Assembly (NCBI RefSeq): GCF_040954835.1
Contig: NC_090723.1
Location: 568,001-632,000 of the forward strand
DNA from: Lepisosteus oculatus
Taxonomy: Eukaryota > Chordata > Actinopteri > Semionotiformes > Lepisosteidae
DNA length: 64,000 nucleotides
Direction: 5' to 3'
Shown here: positions 11,164 to 23,920 of the stretch, piece by piece
Position numbering within the stretch: position 1 is the first letter of the stretch
How the letters are laid out: the number at the start of each line of letters is the position of its first letter
Translations under genes and position numbers: made by a program
The notes under the pieces: model-generated
The model's input: the letters and a program-made list of their open reading frames with translations, nothing else
Database searches by the model: none
Told to the model about the DNA's origin: nothing

Positions 11164-14100
11164 CTTAAATTAATAACGCTGTCTGTTGCTCCATAAAGCT
11201 CATCAGTGAGCGAAAAAACCAAAACTAAGAATTCACCTTAAAGAGTCTGTATTTCAGCGACTTGCTCAATATTTTCTTGAGACTGGCTATACAAATAGTA
11301 CCTACAGTACTATACAGCTGAATTGTGTGACTATAAAACAAGGCCAAAAAAATAATTTACCCAAAGTCTACAAGCTTATTAAATTCAGATTCAAAGGTAT
11401 ATATTGGTATGACCGAGGAATTACAGTTTTGCCAAACAAGATACAAATAACACAACATTTACAGTACAAACGTATTGGACATTTATGTACATCACATAAA
11501 ACGTTATTGAGAGACAGGTTCTCTGCTTGTTCCTCAGGCTGTGACGGGAGATCACATATGGGACTACAGCTCTATTGAGTTTCTTAAGCCCAGTAAGATC
11601 AGATGCTGGTCTGATACTGACAGTTGTAAGAATTCTGGGATTAGATTTGTTAATATAAGGAAAGAATGTTTGTTGAATCCCAGAGTATTTCTTACAGTGC
11701 AGCTGAATCTCTGCTTACAGTACATCTCTGTGTTTGCATTTTCCTGATGACAGTGGGAGCATTTCCTGTCCTCTCTGGACAGCCTGGTCTGCCTGCGTCA
11801 TCCAGTTTCTCTGCCTGGGATGTAGTCACTGAGAATGTACTTTGTCAGGGTCTGTTCTTCCTTGTTGTCTCTTATTTTTGTAAGATAATCAGCTAGTATC
11901 CAGTTTGTGTCCGTGTTCCAGTGGGTGAGGTACTGTTTGACTTGTACTGTAATTTGGTTGACTTTCTGTTGTGCTGTTGTAGCTGTGCTTTCCTGAGGCT
12001 GTCTGCTGTCAGTGAACTTCAGGACCAGGGGCTCTTCTCTGGGCTCAGCAGGGCCTTGTGCTTCCAGGAGGTCTGATCACTGCTTTTGAGCTGTAATCAA
12101 TATTTTACTGCCCTGTTCTGTATATTTATTAGCACTGGATGTTGCCCTAATTTGGCCAAAGTTGTTTGCTCATTAAATTGCCTTCTCTTTGTGAATGTGG
12201 TCATCTATCTCTTTAAAAACAATTTTAATTAGATGAGAACCGTAAACATGCTTGACACTGTATTTGAAGATCAATTGATCCCCCCTCCATTATCACTGCT
12301 TGAAATTCTTGCTAACAGAAAGACCCTACACCATGATGTCATACGAAAGACAAACACTGCTTCAGTCAGCATGTTTGCGCTTTCAGCCCAACACACTGAC
12401 AAAAATAAATACTCAGGCAATAAATTGTATAAACTGCAATTTCAATAATTAGGTTCAGTCCAGCTAACGATGAATCTAAATGGGTCTGACTTTAGACAAT
12501 AAGACTTAATGTAAAACATCCAATATATTGCACTGTACAAATATGGCTGAGTTACAATCCCATGTAATCATCACGCACCCAGCAGGGATTTCCAGTAACT
12601 GTGAATGCACAGGACGACCAGTAATGAATGATGCAATTTTTTGTTGGCCTTCTGATATATTGTATTGTGGTCTGTGACAACAGCTATATTGATGCTGTTC
12701 ATGTCAGTGTTTAATGTGACATCAGGAAATCTCTTTAATAAGACTGACCTGTTTTGAAAACTGTCCTGGCATCATTAGACCATTCTTTAATTGGTCAGAT
12801 GTGCTGTCAGCAGTGCAGAGCAGGCAGACCCGGGCTCTTGAATGTCTTCAGTTTACTGTTTTCAGTTTTCTGCTTTTTTATGACAGTTTCTAAACAACTT
12901 TATTGCAAAGAAAATGTCTATCATTGATTGGTTGTTGGTTTCTTTGCAATATTTAGGAGAAATCCTCTAATAAACTAGATGTTTGAGAATAATCTTGGCT
13001 GCTCATGTCTTTCTGGCAACAGCAGGGATTAGGACTCCTGGAAACTAAAAAGACACAAATGGGAAAGGTCTCCGATTCTCACTGCTCGGCCGCCCTTCTC
13101 CTGAGCAGGACTGCCTGTAGAATCAGCCTCTGCTTGTTCCTGCTCAGCCGACACACTGACCCTGCTCCCCACTCCACGTCACACGAGCTCCAGTCAGGCC
13201 GTGTTCATGTTTCACCGATCCCCGTCAGGCTTCTGTCTGAGCCTCTATGGGCGGCTGTCACACCAAGCCTCAGGCCTCAGGCTACACCAAGCCTGTCTCC
13301 CTGGGGCCCCGTGCTACTAAAAATTGTTCTTTACAGCGGATCTGTTCAGAACAATCCAGGTGTTGCTCACGTGCAGTGTATTGTCTTAATCAGACGTGGA
13401 GTTACCACTGATGGAACTAAAGTGAATGGCTTGTTCTAAATTTTAATTTTAATAACGGGGAGCTACAATGTTATTTTTCCAATGCGGCGTTGATGAGTGC
13501 ATTTCAAACCACAGTGAAACTACCACGCACATGGTAACGTTACAAGAATTTACTGTACAACACAAAAGAGACACCGTTTCGATGTGGGTGTGAGGGTAGC
13601 GCCGTACTGCTGTCATTGCGATTCAGAACGAGGCAGCAAAACCCCGAGTGACACAAAAGCAGCCAATTACATTGTAAACTTGCTAAGGCTAGCGAATTGG
13701 ACCACTATATTAATAGTAAATATTTTCATGAAACTGAAACATTCAAGGCTACATGTTTTTTAGATATTTTTAAGTATTGCAAAAATAAAGCAACCTGGCA
13801 ACCAACTAAAACACTTATAGTGATTAAAGTTGTTACTGCAGGAGACCATGTTTCTCATTAGCTTTCAGTGTCTAGTGAGCAGAAAGGGCCGCATCACGTC
13901 GCATTTTGCCTGCGGCCAGATCAGCGGTTTGCAGTAACGTGGCGGCCATACAGTACTTTCAAAAAGTTCATGACTTAACACTGATTCACAAAGTTCTTGA
14001 TACCGTCAATTCGTTAGGATCAGCAATGGAAGTTGGAGCTGGCAGGTCGGCTTCAGCCTTTGAGCCGTGGGAGGGTCTGACATGACGGTGCCCCTCTGGG

Positions 14101-14689
14101 GCTGGTGGGAGACGTGTGCCTTCCGCTTCACCGCGCAGGTTAATCGAGGGTCCCTGCCTCTCGGTTCCTCTGGCCGGGAGAGGAGAGCACCACATTGTGA
14201 TCTTCTGCTCCAGCGCACTGGCATTCGCCCTGCTGGGAAAAACCGCTCACTTAGAAGAACTTATCCTCCACTAGCTGCTGCCTCCCGTGCCAACAACACA
14301 GTTTCCCAGCTGGGGTGAGCCGAGCCTGGAAGGCTCTCTGCCTCTCGAGGGGAGCTCTGGAAAAGGATTTGTCAATGCGTAGTGTTTCACGTCAGGCTAG
14401 AGATGCATCACCCGAGAATTATCTTGTATCCTGTTCTTGTGATAGCGGGTTTGTGCCTGAGTGCCCTGACTCTGGTGTGTGGTTGGAGCAAAATGTTGGA
14501 CAAATCAAATCTTCAGTGGATTTTAAGTTGGGTTGCTTGAAGAATGCAATTAACTCAGTTTTTAAAAACTGATTGAGTGGGTTTTTTGCAGTCACCCTTC
14601 ACCTGTTGTATAAAGAAGTGTTTTCTGTTCTCAGTCCTAATCACTGATTGAACCACTGCAGGTTGACTAAGGGGTAGATGATGGGTTCT
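11164..14689 (+). other. Intergenic or intronic, no gene seen
   Basis: Mostly AT-rich, with a short inverted repeat at 12,901-12,951 and a mildly GC-rich stretch at 13,860-14,340. The latter might contain a first exon of gjc1, but no convincing donor-promoter pair was found. Confidence 0.55.
12901..12951. repeat. Perfect 13-bp inverted repeat with 25-base spacer
   Basis: TATTGCAAAGAAA at 12,901-12,913 is exactly complementary to TTTCTTTGCAATA at 12,939-12,951. It is too short for a typical microRNA precursor, and no function is assigned. Confidence 0.7.
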
Positions 14690-15230
14690 CAGGGCAAAGA
14701 ATTGAAACCCAGGGCAAGTTGTACAATGCACTAGTAAGACCTTTTCATTGTCTTCAGTTTTGGTCACCAAGTTACAAAAACATTGTCGTCCTGGAATCTG
14801 TCCAGAGAATTGCAAAAGCGTGAATTCTGTGACTTAAGAGAATGCTCTACACTGACAGTATGAAAGAACTGTACCTTTTTTGTCTTGAACATAGAAGACT
14901 ACAAGGAGACCATATACAAGCGTTAAAAAAAGATAGTGACAAAAGTCAATCCTGTGGACTTGTTCAGAATGATCTGAGAGAAACGAATCGGAGGGCTCAA
15001 ACGGAAGCTGAGAGGAGTGCATTTAACAGGGAACACAAGTCCCTGTTTTACACAAAGTATGGTTGGGGTCTGGAACAATCTGTCCAACTATGTTGTCGAG
15101 TCATTCCTCCTTTCAAGAAATGGCTGGATTTGATCTTGGGTCAATTAGCTACTAAGGACCAAATGAGTTAGATAATGTAAGCGTCTTCATCTCTTTTGTG
15201 AACTTCCTCATGTACTTGCTTGATCGGTGT
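14690..15230 (+). mobile_element. CR1-like LINE 3' fragment, sense, 0.5 kb
   Basis: It reads as the C-terminal reverse-transcriptase region of a CR1/L2-type LINE. First comes CAGTTTTGGTCACCAAGTTA (QFWSPHY-like), then CTTGAACATAGAAGACTACA (LEHRRLQGD), then a GGGTCAATTAGCTACTAA tail. An open frame of 109 codons remains at 14,842-15,171 but lacks catalytic motifs. It is dead. Confidence 0.65.
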
Positions 15231-16642
15231 CTCATACTGTCATGCCCCAGTAAACGGTGAAGCAAACAGATCGCACTCATGAGTGAAAAATAAACCTTGT
15301 CCACGTGTCCCCATTTCTTTTCTCCTTTATGCTAGTTGGTTCTTTCTTGAATGGTTGTGCTCCAGTGTAAAACTGTCCCTCTTGATAACACCAGTTCCAA
15401 TTCCCTAAGACACGCTGGAGCTTGGAGTGAGTGTATGTAAAACCATCAGTAATTAGGAACAAGTGATAGGTTTATTCCATGCTGAAAAGAGAAGAGAGAA
15501 AATGCGTTATTTAGTGCTTGCAGGAGAAAACCAAGAGAAAATGGCGGTGATAATTAACGATATGTGTAAGTCATTAAGTAAATAAATGCTTCCCCCATTC
15601 TTAGGGCCTAGTTGACTATGCCAGTGCTCTTATATGACTGTACTGCAGCTCAAACCACAACAAACCCAAAGGGGCTGCAAAATGGGCTTCGTACTGTGTT
15701 CTTCCCTCTCTTAATTTATTCTTTTAATTAAAAACATCTGTTTTTACTGCAAACGAATGCCCACTTCCTGTTGTTCAGCAAATTCCACATGTTTCTCTGC
15801 AGCACCAGAACAACCCCGAAGGAGGAGAGAGTGGAGAGGACAGTGAAAGGAAAGCCATTCGCGTGAGACGTGTTCCAGAGACCGCAGCTCCCCCTGCTGC
15901 CAGCCCAAGGTAACCCTCTGAACTCTCACTGCCCGCAGCTGAAACTGCTACTAATCTGTCGACGTTGGATTAACTCCTTCAAAAATGCTTGAATATTACC
16001 CTGGAACAGCAGTTCCCCTGCAAACTCTGATGTTTAGCTCTTTTAAATTATTTCATAAACAAATCAGCCTAATAAACCGGAGATATTTATCGATGTAACT
16101 GTATATACAAAGACAACACTTTTCATTAGGTTTTCATCATGTCTGTGTTGTTCTTGTTGTTATGTCATGATGGAGGTTGTACGTGTCTGAAGACATGCTT
16201 AGAAAAATCGCTGCTTGGAAAATTTTAGTAGAGACTCATTTGTGACAGATGCTTTTCCCTAATGTATCATAGTTCTACTAAATTATGCAGAATTCTCCAA
16301 TGTGTTTTTCTGTTGTGATAGCCTCACGTGGTACATGATGATACACAGACATTTATTGAGAATCTCTTGCATAGTTTATGCTGTATTCAGATCCCCTTTG
16401 TGACTCTTTGCCAATCCTTTCATAGTAGTGAAATCATCTATTTATAAACACGGGGGAGTACGCCCATAATTACGGGTGAGGTGTGGGCTTCGTTCCTTGA
16501 AGAGGTTGCTGTCGATTGTTGATTTGTGGGAGCAGAATAAGGCATTTGACCATGTTTCGTTGGCGTGGGAGAGCAGAATCCGGCGAGGATGAGTCGTAAC
16601 GCATTAACGCGGAAGCGTGACCATCCGCTGTCTGTCCCGCAG
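15231..16642 (+). other. Immediate upstream region or intron of gjc1
   Basis: It is AT-rich and ends in the splice acceptor at 16,642. No repeat or other gene is recognised. Confidence 0.6.
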
Positions 16643-16690
16643 GGTCGCCGAGGGAGCGCGTCCCTCCCCGGGCCCGCTGCAGCCGCCGCC
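16643..16690 (+). other. gjc1: gjc1 5'UTR at the start of the coding exon, with acceptor
   Basis: A pyrimidine-rich stretch ending in CTGTCCCGCAG places a splice acceptor at 16,641-16,642. The 48 bases to the ATG are GC-rich and read as 5'UTR. Connexin genes commonly have one or more non-coding first exons and an intronless coding exon, so a non-coding gjc1 exon should lie upstream. I could not place it confidently in 1-16,640. Confidence 0.6.
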
Positions 16691-18052
16691 ATGAGCTGGA
16701 GCTTCCTGACCCGGCTGCTGGAGGAGATCCACAACCACTCCACCTTCGTGGGCAAGCTGTGGCTCACTGTGCTCATCGTCTTCCGCATCGTGCTGACGGC
16801 CGTGGGCGGCGAGTCCATCTACTACGACGAGCAGAGCAAGTTCGTCTGCAACACGGGCCAGCCGGGCTGCGAGAACGTCTGCTACGATGCCTTCGCGCCC
16901 CTGTCCCACGTCCGCTTCTGGGTGTTCCAGATCATCGTGGTGTCCACGCCCTCCCTGCTGTACCTCTGCTACGCCATCAACAAGATTGCCCGGCTGGAGG
17001 AGGGGAAGGGGGCGGCGGGCGGCGGCGGGTTTGGCTCCAGGAAGCCGCGGGGCAAGATGTTCCTGGGAAGGAGGCAGCACCGTGGCATCGAGGAGGCAGA
17101 GGACGACCACGAAGAGGACCCCATGATCTACGAGGAGCCCGAAATGGAGAGCCGCAGCGAGGCCACGCCGCGGGGGAAGGCCAAGACCCGGCACGACGGG
17201 CGGCATCGCATTAAAGAGGACGGGCTGATGAAGATCTACGTGCTGCAGCTGCTGACACGCACAGCGCTGGAGGTGGGCTTCCTGGCCGGGCAGTGCCTCC
17301 TCTATGGGTTTGCGGTTCAGCCGGTCTTCCAGTGCAACAGCAAGCCCTGCCCGCACAAAGTGGACTGCTTCGTTTCACGGCCCACCGAGAAGTCCATCTT
17401 CTTGCGCATCATGTACGGCGTCACCGGTCTCTGCTTGACCCTCAACGTCTGGGAGATGCTCCATTTGGGGTTCGGCAGCATGTGTGACATCCTGCGCAGC
17501 AGGCAGTCCCCTCCCGAGGAGGACGAGTACCAGATGAGCTCCGTCGGGGCAGGGGGCACAGGGGTGGCAGAGACGGAAGCGGCCCCTGGAGGGTACAGCA
17601 GCTACCCTTTCACCTGGAATGCCCCGTCAGCCCCTCCAGGATACAACATTGTGGTGAAGCCTGAGCAGATCCAGTACACCGACCTCAGCAACGCCAAGAT
17701 GGCCTGCAAGCAAAACAAAGCCAACATTGCCCACGAGGAGCAGCAGCAGTTCGGCAGCAACGAGGACAACTTCCCGACTGCCGAGCCCCGCGGCTCCCTG
17801 CAGAAGGAGATCCACGAGGTCCACGAGGGTCTGGAGGCGGCCCTCCAGGCCTACAGCGACCAGCACCACCACGGTGGCCCCCGCGGCCCCCACCCACACC
17901 CAAACATCCCCAGCAGCCACGGGGACAGGAGGGCCAGGAGCGGCCCCCGGCACAGCACCAAAAAGACCGGGGCAGGGGACAGGGGGGGCAGCAGCAGCAG
18001 CAGCAACAGCAACAGCAAATCAGCGGAGGCGAAACCCTCCGTCTGGATCTAG
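16691..18052 (+). CDS. gjc1: Gap junction protein gamma 1 (connexin 45), complete
   Basis: Connexin 45 assembles into hexameric connexons that form gap-junction channels in the plasma membrane (heart conduction tissue, vascular muscle and neurons in other vertebrates). The 453-residue product has the connexin plan: N-terminal helix, TM1 about 23-39, first loop with Cys53-x6-Cys60-x3-Cys64, TM2 about 76-96, a long charged cytoplasmic loop, TM3 about 183-206, second loop with Cys215-x4-Cys220-x5-Cys226, and TM4 about 236-256. The tail ends in SVWI, the PDZ ligand known to bind ZO-1 in mammalian Cx45. The family match is very close across the N-terminus, both loops and the mid-tail segment around SAPPGYNI. 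It is longer than mammalian Cx45 (about 396 aa) because of Gly-rich loop, His-rich and Ser/Asn-rich tail insertions. The start is chosen at an ideal Kozak context (GCCGCCGCC before ATG). The open frame extends 42 codons upstream, but a splice acceptor ends at 16,642, so that part is intron or 5'UTR. gjc4 paralogs are less likely given the tail and the neighbours. Confidence 0.97.
   Translation: MSWSFLTRLLEEIHNHSTFVGKLWLTVLIVFRIVLTAVGGESIYYDEQSKFVCNTGQPGCENVCYDAFAPLSHVRFWVFQIIVVSTPSLLYLCYAINKIARLEEGKGAAGGGGFGSRKPRGKMFLGRRQHRGIEEAEDDHEEDPMIYEEPEMESRSEATPRGKAKTRHDGRHRIKEDGLMKIYVLQLLTRTALEVGFLAGQCLLYGFAVQPVFQCNSKPCPHKVDCFVSRPTEKSIFLRIMYGVTGLCLTLNVWEMLHLGFGSMCDILRSRQSPPEEDEYQMSSVGAGGTGVAETEAAPGGYSSYPFTWNAPSAPPGYNIVVKPEQIQYTDLSNAKMACKQNKANIAHEEQQQFGSNEDNFPTAEPRGSLQKEIHEVHEGLEAALQAYSDQHHHGGPRGPHPHPNIPSSHGDRRARSGPRHSTKKTGAGDRGGSSSSSNSNSKSAEAKPSVWI
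17988..18017 (+). repeat. AGC/AAC trinucleotide repeat inside the gjc1 tail
   Basis: Five AGC codons in a row, then alternating AAC and AGC, encode a Ser/Asn run about 10 residues before the SVWI terminus. Short tandem codon repeats like this change length readily, and the equivalent mammalian segment is shorter and less pure. Confidence 0.8.
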
Positions 18053-21000
18053 CCCGCCCTGCCCACACCAATCCCAGGGATCCCTGCTCTGTGGATCAGA
18101 GACTGGAAACCAGGCCTCCGTCTGGCACAGAGCAGAACACAATCCACCTCATGGGCCCTTCTCCCTCCAGCAGGGACGTCAGGCCCTGTTTTTCCTGTAG
18201 GAAAGCTGCCCGTGTGCCTGCAGGGAGAACCGTGGCTGTGCTGTGGAAGCTGGACATCAGGAAAGAGAGAACCCGATTCAGGGGACACGTGCGTAGGCAG
18301 CAGACCGGGTCACTTGTTTTTCATGCTGAGACCGTCTTCTTCATGGATCAGTATGCTTCTTTATCATTTCGTGTTGTTTGTGCTTTGATCGTTATTTATT
18401 TCCATTTTTTTTCACATTTGGAATTGCCAGTTATGTGCCGCCACACATAATCCTGGCCACAGCTGGCTGATGGCGTGGCCAAGACTCGATGGCAAAGTGT
18501 TGTCCACAGGGGTTGTGCTGCCCCCATGGTGAGCCCCCTCTTTAACGCCCTGTAGTTCTGAAACAAGGTGATGGCATTGTAGAGTCTGGACGTTAAGAGT
18601 CGGACTGAGCCATTTTGTCCCTGACGTTCTCAAGATTTGTGGGGTAAAACTCTATCGAAGTGCCTGGTTGAGATCTGCATCAGCTCCTTTAATGATGTTT
18701 AGATTTACATTCCAAGATTTAAAAAATAATTGGCAAAAAATAATCTGCGCTTTCCATTTTCATTTTTATACCAAAAATGACTAAATGATGTGGAATTTCG
18801 GTAGAATTTTTTTCGTTCACACAAACAGACGTTCTGTTTCTGAGTTAAAAGGGATCTAAGAGTTCTGGCTTAGCTGGCTTCTAGCTATATTTTTACATCA
18901 GTTTTCCAGATGGGGAGACAGTGAAATAACAGAAGCAGAACTAACAGTACAGAATGATGAAGTACCAGCATATTGCATTTGGAAAACATTACACTGCATG
19001 TAAGAGTGCACACTGGTGATAATCAGCTAACTTATACAGGCAGTAAAAGGTTGTTTTTTGTTTTGTGTTGATTTTCCTGAAAATATGGGGCATTGATTCC
19101 ATTCTTGTTTTTTATTTGTATGTTTTTTTTTTCTGAACTTAACACTAGTATCAATATTTTTAAAAACAGTGTGCAAACAGGAGTCATTTCGGTGTAGAGA
19201 CATCCAGTAAACAAGAGGTTTTTATGGTGCTAGGAAGTACAGTTTTATTTCTGTATTTCCTGGGGCTTTTTCTTGCAGCTGGGGTTGGAAAGAGGAAGGT
19301 TCAGATGCTGCATTTCCATGAAAGTGCCTTATCATCCAGCCATAAGAACCGGGGTGAAGAACTCTTCAGTAACAGGCTTCCCGGCTCGGCGTTCCAGAGC
19401 AGATGAGCCTCCTCTTTAAAGCCATACACAAGAGACAGTGGATTGCTGTCGACAGGTTTAATGGGATCCACAGGGGTCCTCTCATCCTCGCAGCTCAGAA
19501 AGTGGAGTGTGACCAGCTTGCCTGTTTCCCCCCTGCATGCTGCCATGTCCTTCCTAGTCTTCCGTCATTGAGACCAGCCACGTGTGAAATTACCTGCCCA
19601 GGACTCGCTGGTACCATGGTATTTGCCCAGAGGCTGATTGCTCCTGCTTAATGAAAACCTGTTATCAAACAGTGCCTGAATTGATTTTGGTGGCTGTGGC
19701 GATGCTTTGAAGAGTTAAAAACTAGCCGTAGTTCAGGACAGTTAGCACTGATGCCCAGATTCCCCTTTCCTGGGAGCTGGAGCCCATCCTATGAGCAGTG
19801 CGACAGGGTGGCCAGCGGGCACTCAGTCCTGGTGAAGGTACCTGGGCAGCAGTCATCCCGATGGGCTCCCAGCATTCCACACCCCGCCAGCGCCAGCGCC
19901 AGCTCCGATCTTCCTTTCGGACTTAGCAGTGCAGCTCCTGGTAGACATTTTGCTCTCAGAAAAAAAGAAAGTGCTCAGGGATTTTTCAGGGGGAGACAGC
20001 ATCCCAGTCGGATGGCATCCTGCAAAGAAAGGACTGCACCTCTGGAAGCATACCGCCTGCTTCTCCCCCAGCGTGGCTGTTTTTTTAGGTTCTTGTTTTT
20101 GTCATTTTTAAGTGCTTTTTTGATCTTGAGTAGGGGGGCATCTGCTGGCCAGATGTGGTGGTGCCAGTGTAAACATGTCATGTGTGAGTCTGTCACTCAG
20201 CCGGAGCCCACAGCCCAAGAAACATGGGGGGACTGTTGGGAACATCTTCGCTGTTTCACTGCCTGCCAGACCCCAGGTGATCTGGGTTGGAAGTAGGGTG
20301 TAAAATGAACTGTGCAAACAGCCTACAAACGTAATTGCTCTACTTGGGGAGGAGCATTGTAACATGGAAAAGGATTTCAGAACTTCCTCTGTGGCTGCTC
20401 ATGCAGAAGGAATGGATATGTTCCCTGTGTAAAAATGGTGTATTGTTACAAGTTATCTGCTGTAAATCAAAGCAGTCATCAGAAAGATAGTCTTCTCTAA
20501 TGCTGTGAAATTGCTGGTCTGCAGTTTCAAATTGCATGAAAGGCAGAAGGTTCTCTTCTGCTAGAGCAGAGTTCAGGCGATCTTCATCAGGGAGAGGAGC
20601 AGAGAGGCACTCCCCATTGCAGCACAAGTTCCCCGACCACTTGACCTCAGAAATTACACCTAAAGATTTATTTTTCTGTGTCCGGCAAGAGAGGAAGTCA
20701 TCTCTGTTTAAGTTATCGCCTTTCTTTCCTCTCTCTGGTTACTGTGAAAGTCATAACCTTCCAAAGTAAATGGACATCTGCCACCCAGTCCTGCAGTCTT
20801 CCAGCAGGCAGGGCTTCTATGCACATACTCGCATTTATGAGCTTTGGAGTTTAAGCCATCAGCACCACATCCGCTGGATAATGTACCAGATTTGTACTTA
20901 AGAATTTATACCTTGCTAGTGTTCTTCCGTTAAGAGGTTATTTCTAATTGTAAATGAGGTTCTAGGCCTAACACTGTACTTAAGTATTTAAAAAAGAAAA

Positions 21001-23830
21001 CGAACTTCTTTGTAGCAAACCTGTCTGTTTAAATATAAGTTGGGAATACCACAGCCATGGCAAACAAGTTTACATGTACATACATGAAAAGAGTTCAGTT
21101 TCAGTCTTCTAGGTCTATATTTTCATAATGTGCATAAAACATTTATATAAAACAGTTTTTGTTTTGCTTTCGTATGTATTCTGAATGGGTTCAGAGAACA
21201 CAGGTTTTTTTTAAAAAGCTTGGTGAAGTTGTTTTTCTTTTGGGGCATCTTGTTAAAGATTTGTGAATTAGTCTGATAGTAAAAAGTCAAAAGCGAAGAA
21301 TCTATAACGTACACGCTGAGCAGTGAACGGTGTGGGAATGTCTCCAGTAGATCCTGCCCTGGTGAGAGGTGTAGCTTGGCATCACAGCTGGGCAGTGAAG
21401 CCCAGTGGAGGAGATCAGACACTATCGGGTTTGCATGTTATACCCTGGTCAGCTGGTGAACATTGAAATTTCTGATATCTGACTGGATCTATCCCAGTAT
21501 TGTCAGTTTTCACTGCCATCCTGTGTCATTTTTAACTGCCTTAATAAAGATGTCTGCAGAGTGCCAGCTTGGTGCTGCAGTGCCCACCTTTGCTGTGGTC
21601 AGAGCTGGCCTCTTCCCCTCCAGATTAAGGACAGTGGTCTGCCGCACGGAATTAATCCGAAATCAGCGTCTGCAGGAAGCTAGGAATATGGATCTGACAG
21701 TCCTCCAGTGGGCAGTCAGCTGTTCTGAAGTGGGCAGAATTAAAACTGAGCTGAATTTAAATTTAGAATTTAGACATGAAACATTTCAACTATTTTGCTT
21801 TTGCCATTTTCCTGGCTTTCCCCAAGTTCTGTGTCTCCTGGTGCTTACTGACAAGCTGATGTGTGATGTCTGATGTCTGCTAGCAGTGCAGGCCTGCTTT
21901 TTGTGTTGGTTTCCTGTGGACTCCTTTTGGGAATGAATGAGTGTTATAGCTCACAGTGCAGCGCTGTTCCTTCTGTTCTTGCCTGCAGGAGAACCCTGGC
22001 TGGGCTTCAGCTCTTCATTGATCAGCAGATCAATACTCTGAAATACTCTGGGGCGGAGGGGTTATTAGTTTTGAGCAGGTGACTGAGGAAACTGGTTTCG
22101 GCTAGCTAGACATTTCCTTGTGTTGTGTGCTACTATGTCCTTTTGAGGATTTCAAACTCCTAGTGAACAGGGGCAGGAATAGAAATTGAAAATATGAAGG
22201 TTTTTCTTTGTATTGACTGTGTGCCAAAGAAACGTGTGCTGTTTTTTATACAGAAAAGGCAGTTTTATTTACTCTTGAGATTTCTCTAGATAAAAGAGTT
22301 TGCATATCATTTTGAGAAGCTTTATTAAACCTTATAGATCTGAGAATTCAAGTGAAACACCTGAAAAAGAGTCGTCCACAATCCTTTTGAGCTTACATTC
22401 CTAGTTCAGAAGAAACAATAAGTTGTGTGCTAACAGGAGGGAGTGTTTTGTTGTTATTCATACCTTTCTAATTAAAATTGATTGAAATTTAATTAATCCT
22501 CCATTATCAACAGTATAATTAAAACTATTGTTCAAAACAAAACCAGAGAGCAAGCCATTTGTAAAACAAATGGATGCCAGAGCTCTCAAACCAGTAAATC
22601 AGACCCACTCAGCAGCTTGAAGATACTGTACCATGCCTGAATTGTGTCTGTTCTTCATGTTGTTGAGTACACAAATCTGACTTCAGTCTGATTTATTGAT
22701 CAGGGCAGGATTACTGGAATACACCCCTTGATGTGTTAAGAAGTAATGGGATTTAACTGTTTAAGGGTTAGCTGGGATTTTAAGGAGGACAAAATGAAGA
22801 TGAGGCATTGAAAAGGAGGGGAGTGTAGTTTTGTTTCCAGGTTGGCAGAGCAAGTGCCTTTTTCCGTTGTTGTTTCAAGGACACATTTGAAGACCCAAAG
22901 CATTTTACAGAGCTTCTTCCTGCGTGCAGATCTCCTACTGCCCTCCGACGTACTGTACACACCCCCTTACACATCCCGAACAATCCAGTACAGACCAGTG
23001 TCCCTTCAAGTGGAGGCAAAGGACACGTCCTTAAACCATGGAAGAACCACTTGCTTGACTTCCTATAGCAACAGCAATACTGATTCATGTTTGATAACTA
23101 TTTATGCAAAACGTACATTCAGACACAGTCTTAAATAGCAAAGCGAGGAAGAATGAGACCTGTGTCTTTCTTTAAGCTTGCTCTTTAATGAAAACAGTAG
23201 TCAGGTTTGTCATTAATGTCCTTCTCTTTCTCGTGTGGAGACACTCATGATGTTTTTCTTTCCGTCAGCCTGTCATATTCAAGTAGTTTATTCTGCTAGT
23301 GTTTTGATTTATTTTCCTGGGTACTGGGACTTTGCTACTGCCTTAATTGAAAAAACACAGTGGTCCAATAAAACCTCTCTGACTCTACCAGTACGAAAGC
23401 AGCATTTATGTGATGCAACATAATTATAAATGAAGTCTTCTCTGTTTCCTACTATTCAATGTATTATTTTGCTTTAAATTAGCATCCTTGCTAATTATTG
23501 ACTTGAGGTTCCTCAGTCTACTGTATGATGAAACAGGATTTCACTTCTGATTGGAGGAACAAGTATGTGCAGCTGATCAGACAGCCATGTATGAATTATA
23601 TTTACAGAACTGCTTCCGATTCTGTTCACATTTGCTGTTATCACCTCATTATTACATTTTCTCTTGTTTTTTTTATTGCTTTGTAGTAAATGCAAAATTG
23701 TTTGAAAGTGGCAAGCTGGAGTTCAGCTGTGTGAATACTTCCATTTTTTAATTACTTTTGTAAGGAAATATTAATGCATGTCCAGAACTATTTTGCTAAA
23801 AAAACTGTAAATAAAAAATTTCATCTTTCC
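18053..23830 (+). other. gjc1 3' region, probable 3'UTR then intergenic
   Basis: No gene is seen after the gjc1 stop. The sequence becomes AT-rich with many T runs, as in long 3'UTRs. Candidate AATAAA signals are at 21,543-21,548 and 23,810-23,815. The second is followed by a T/GT-rich stretch and is the stronger candidate. Open frames here are short and have no recognisable domains. How far the transcript really extends is inference. Confidence 0.4.
23810..23815 (+). terminator. Candidate polyadenylation signal for gjc1
   Basis: AATAAA lies in an AT-rich context. A T-rich element (CTCTCTTTATTTGTCC) follows about 25 bases downstream, the arrangement expected for a cleavage and polyadenylation site. 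It would give a 3'UTR of about 5.8 kb, so assignment to gjc1 is tentative. Confidence 0.35.
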
Positions 23831-23920
23831 CAAGTGTCTCTCTTTATTTGTCCTTCTGTGCCAGTTGAATCGGAGCTCAAGGTGGTTTCCTTGTTGCAGT
23901 GAATTCTATCTGGTATCAAT

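Noticed and set aside
13005..13439. 144-codon + strand frame
   Set aside because: No domain, no splice or promoter support, and composition like the surrounding intergenic DNA.
14842..15171. Independent 109-residue protein gene
   Set aside because: The residues match a decayed LINE reverse-transcriptase C-terminus, with the CR1-like 3' tail immediately following.
16565..16690. In-frame upstream Met extending the connexin by 42 residues
   Set aside because: A splice acceptor ends at 16,642, the extension has no connexin similarity, and the Met at 16,691 has ideal Kozak context and the canonical connexin MSWSFL start.
16604..17356. 250-codon open frame antisense to gjc1
   Set aside because: It is a mirror of the strongly coding, GC-rich connexin frame, with no independent domain.
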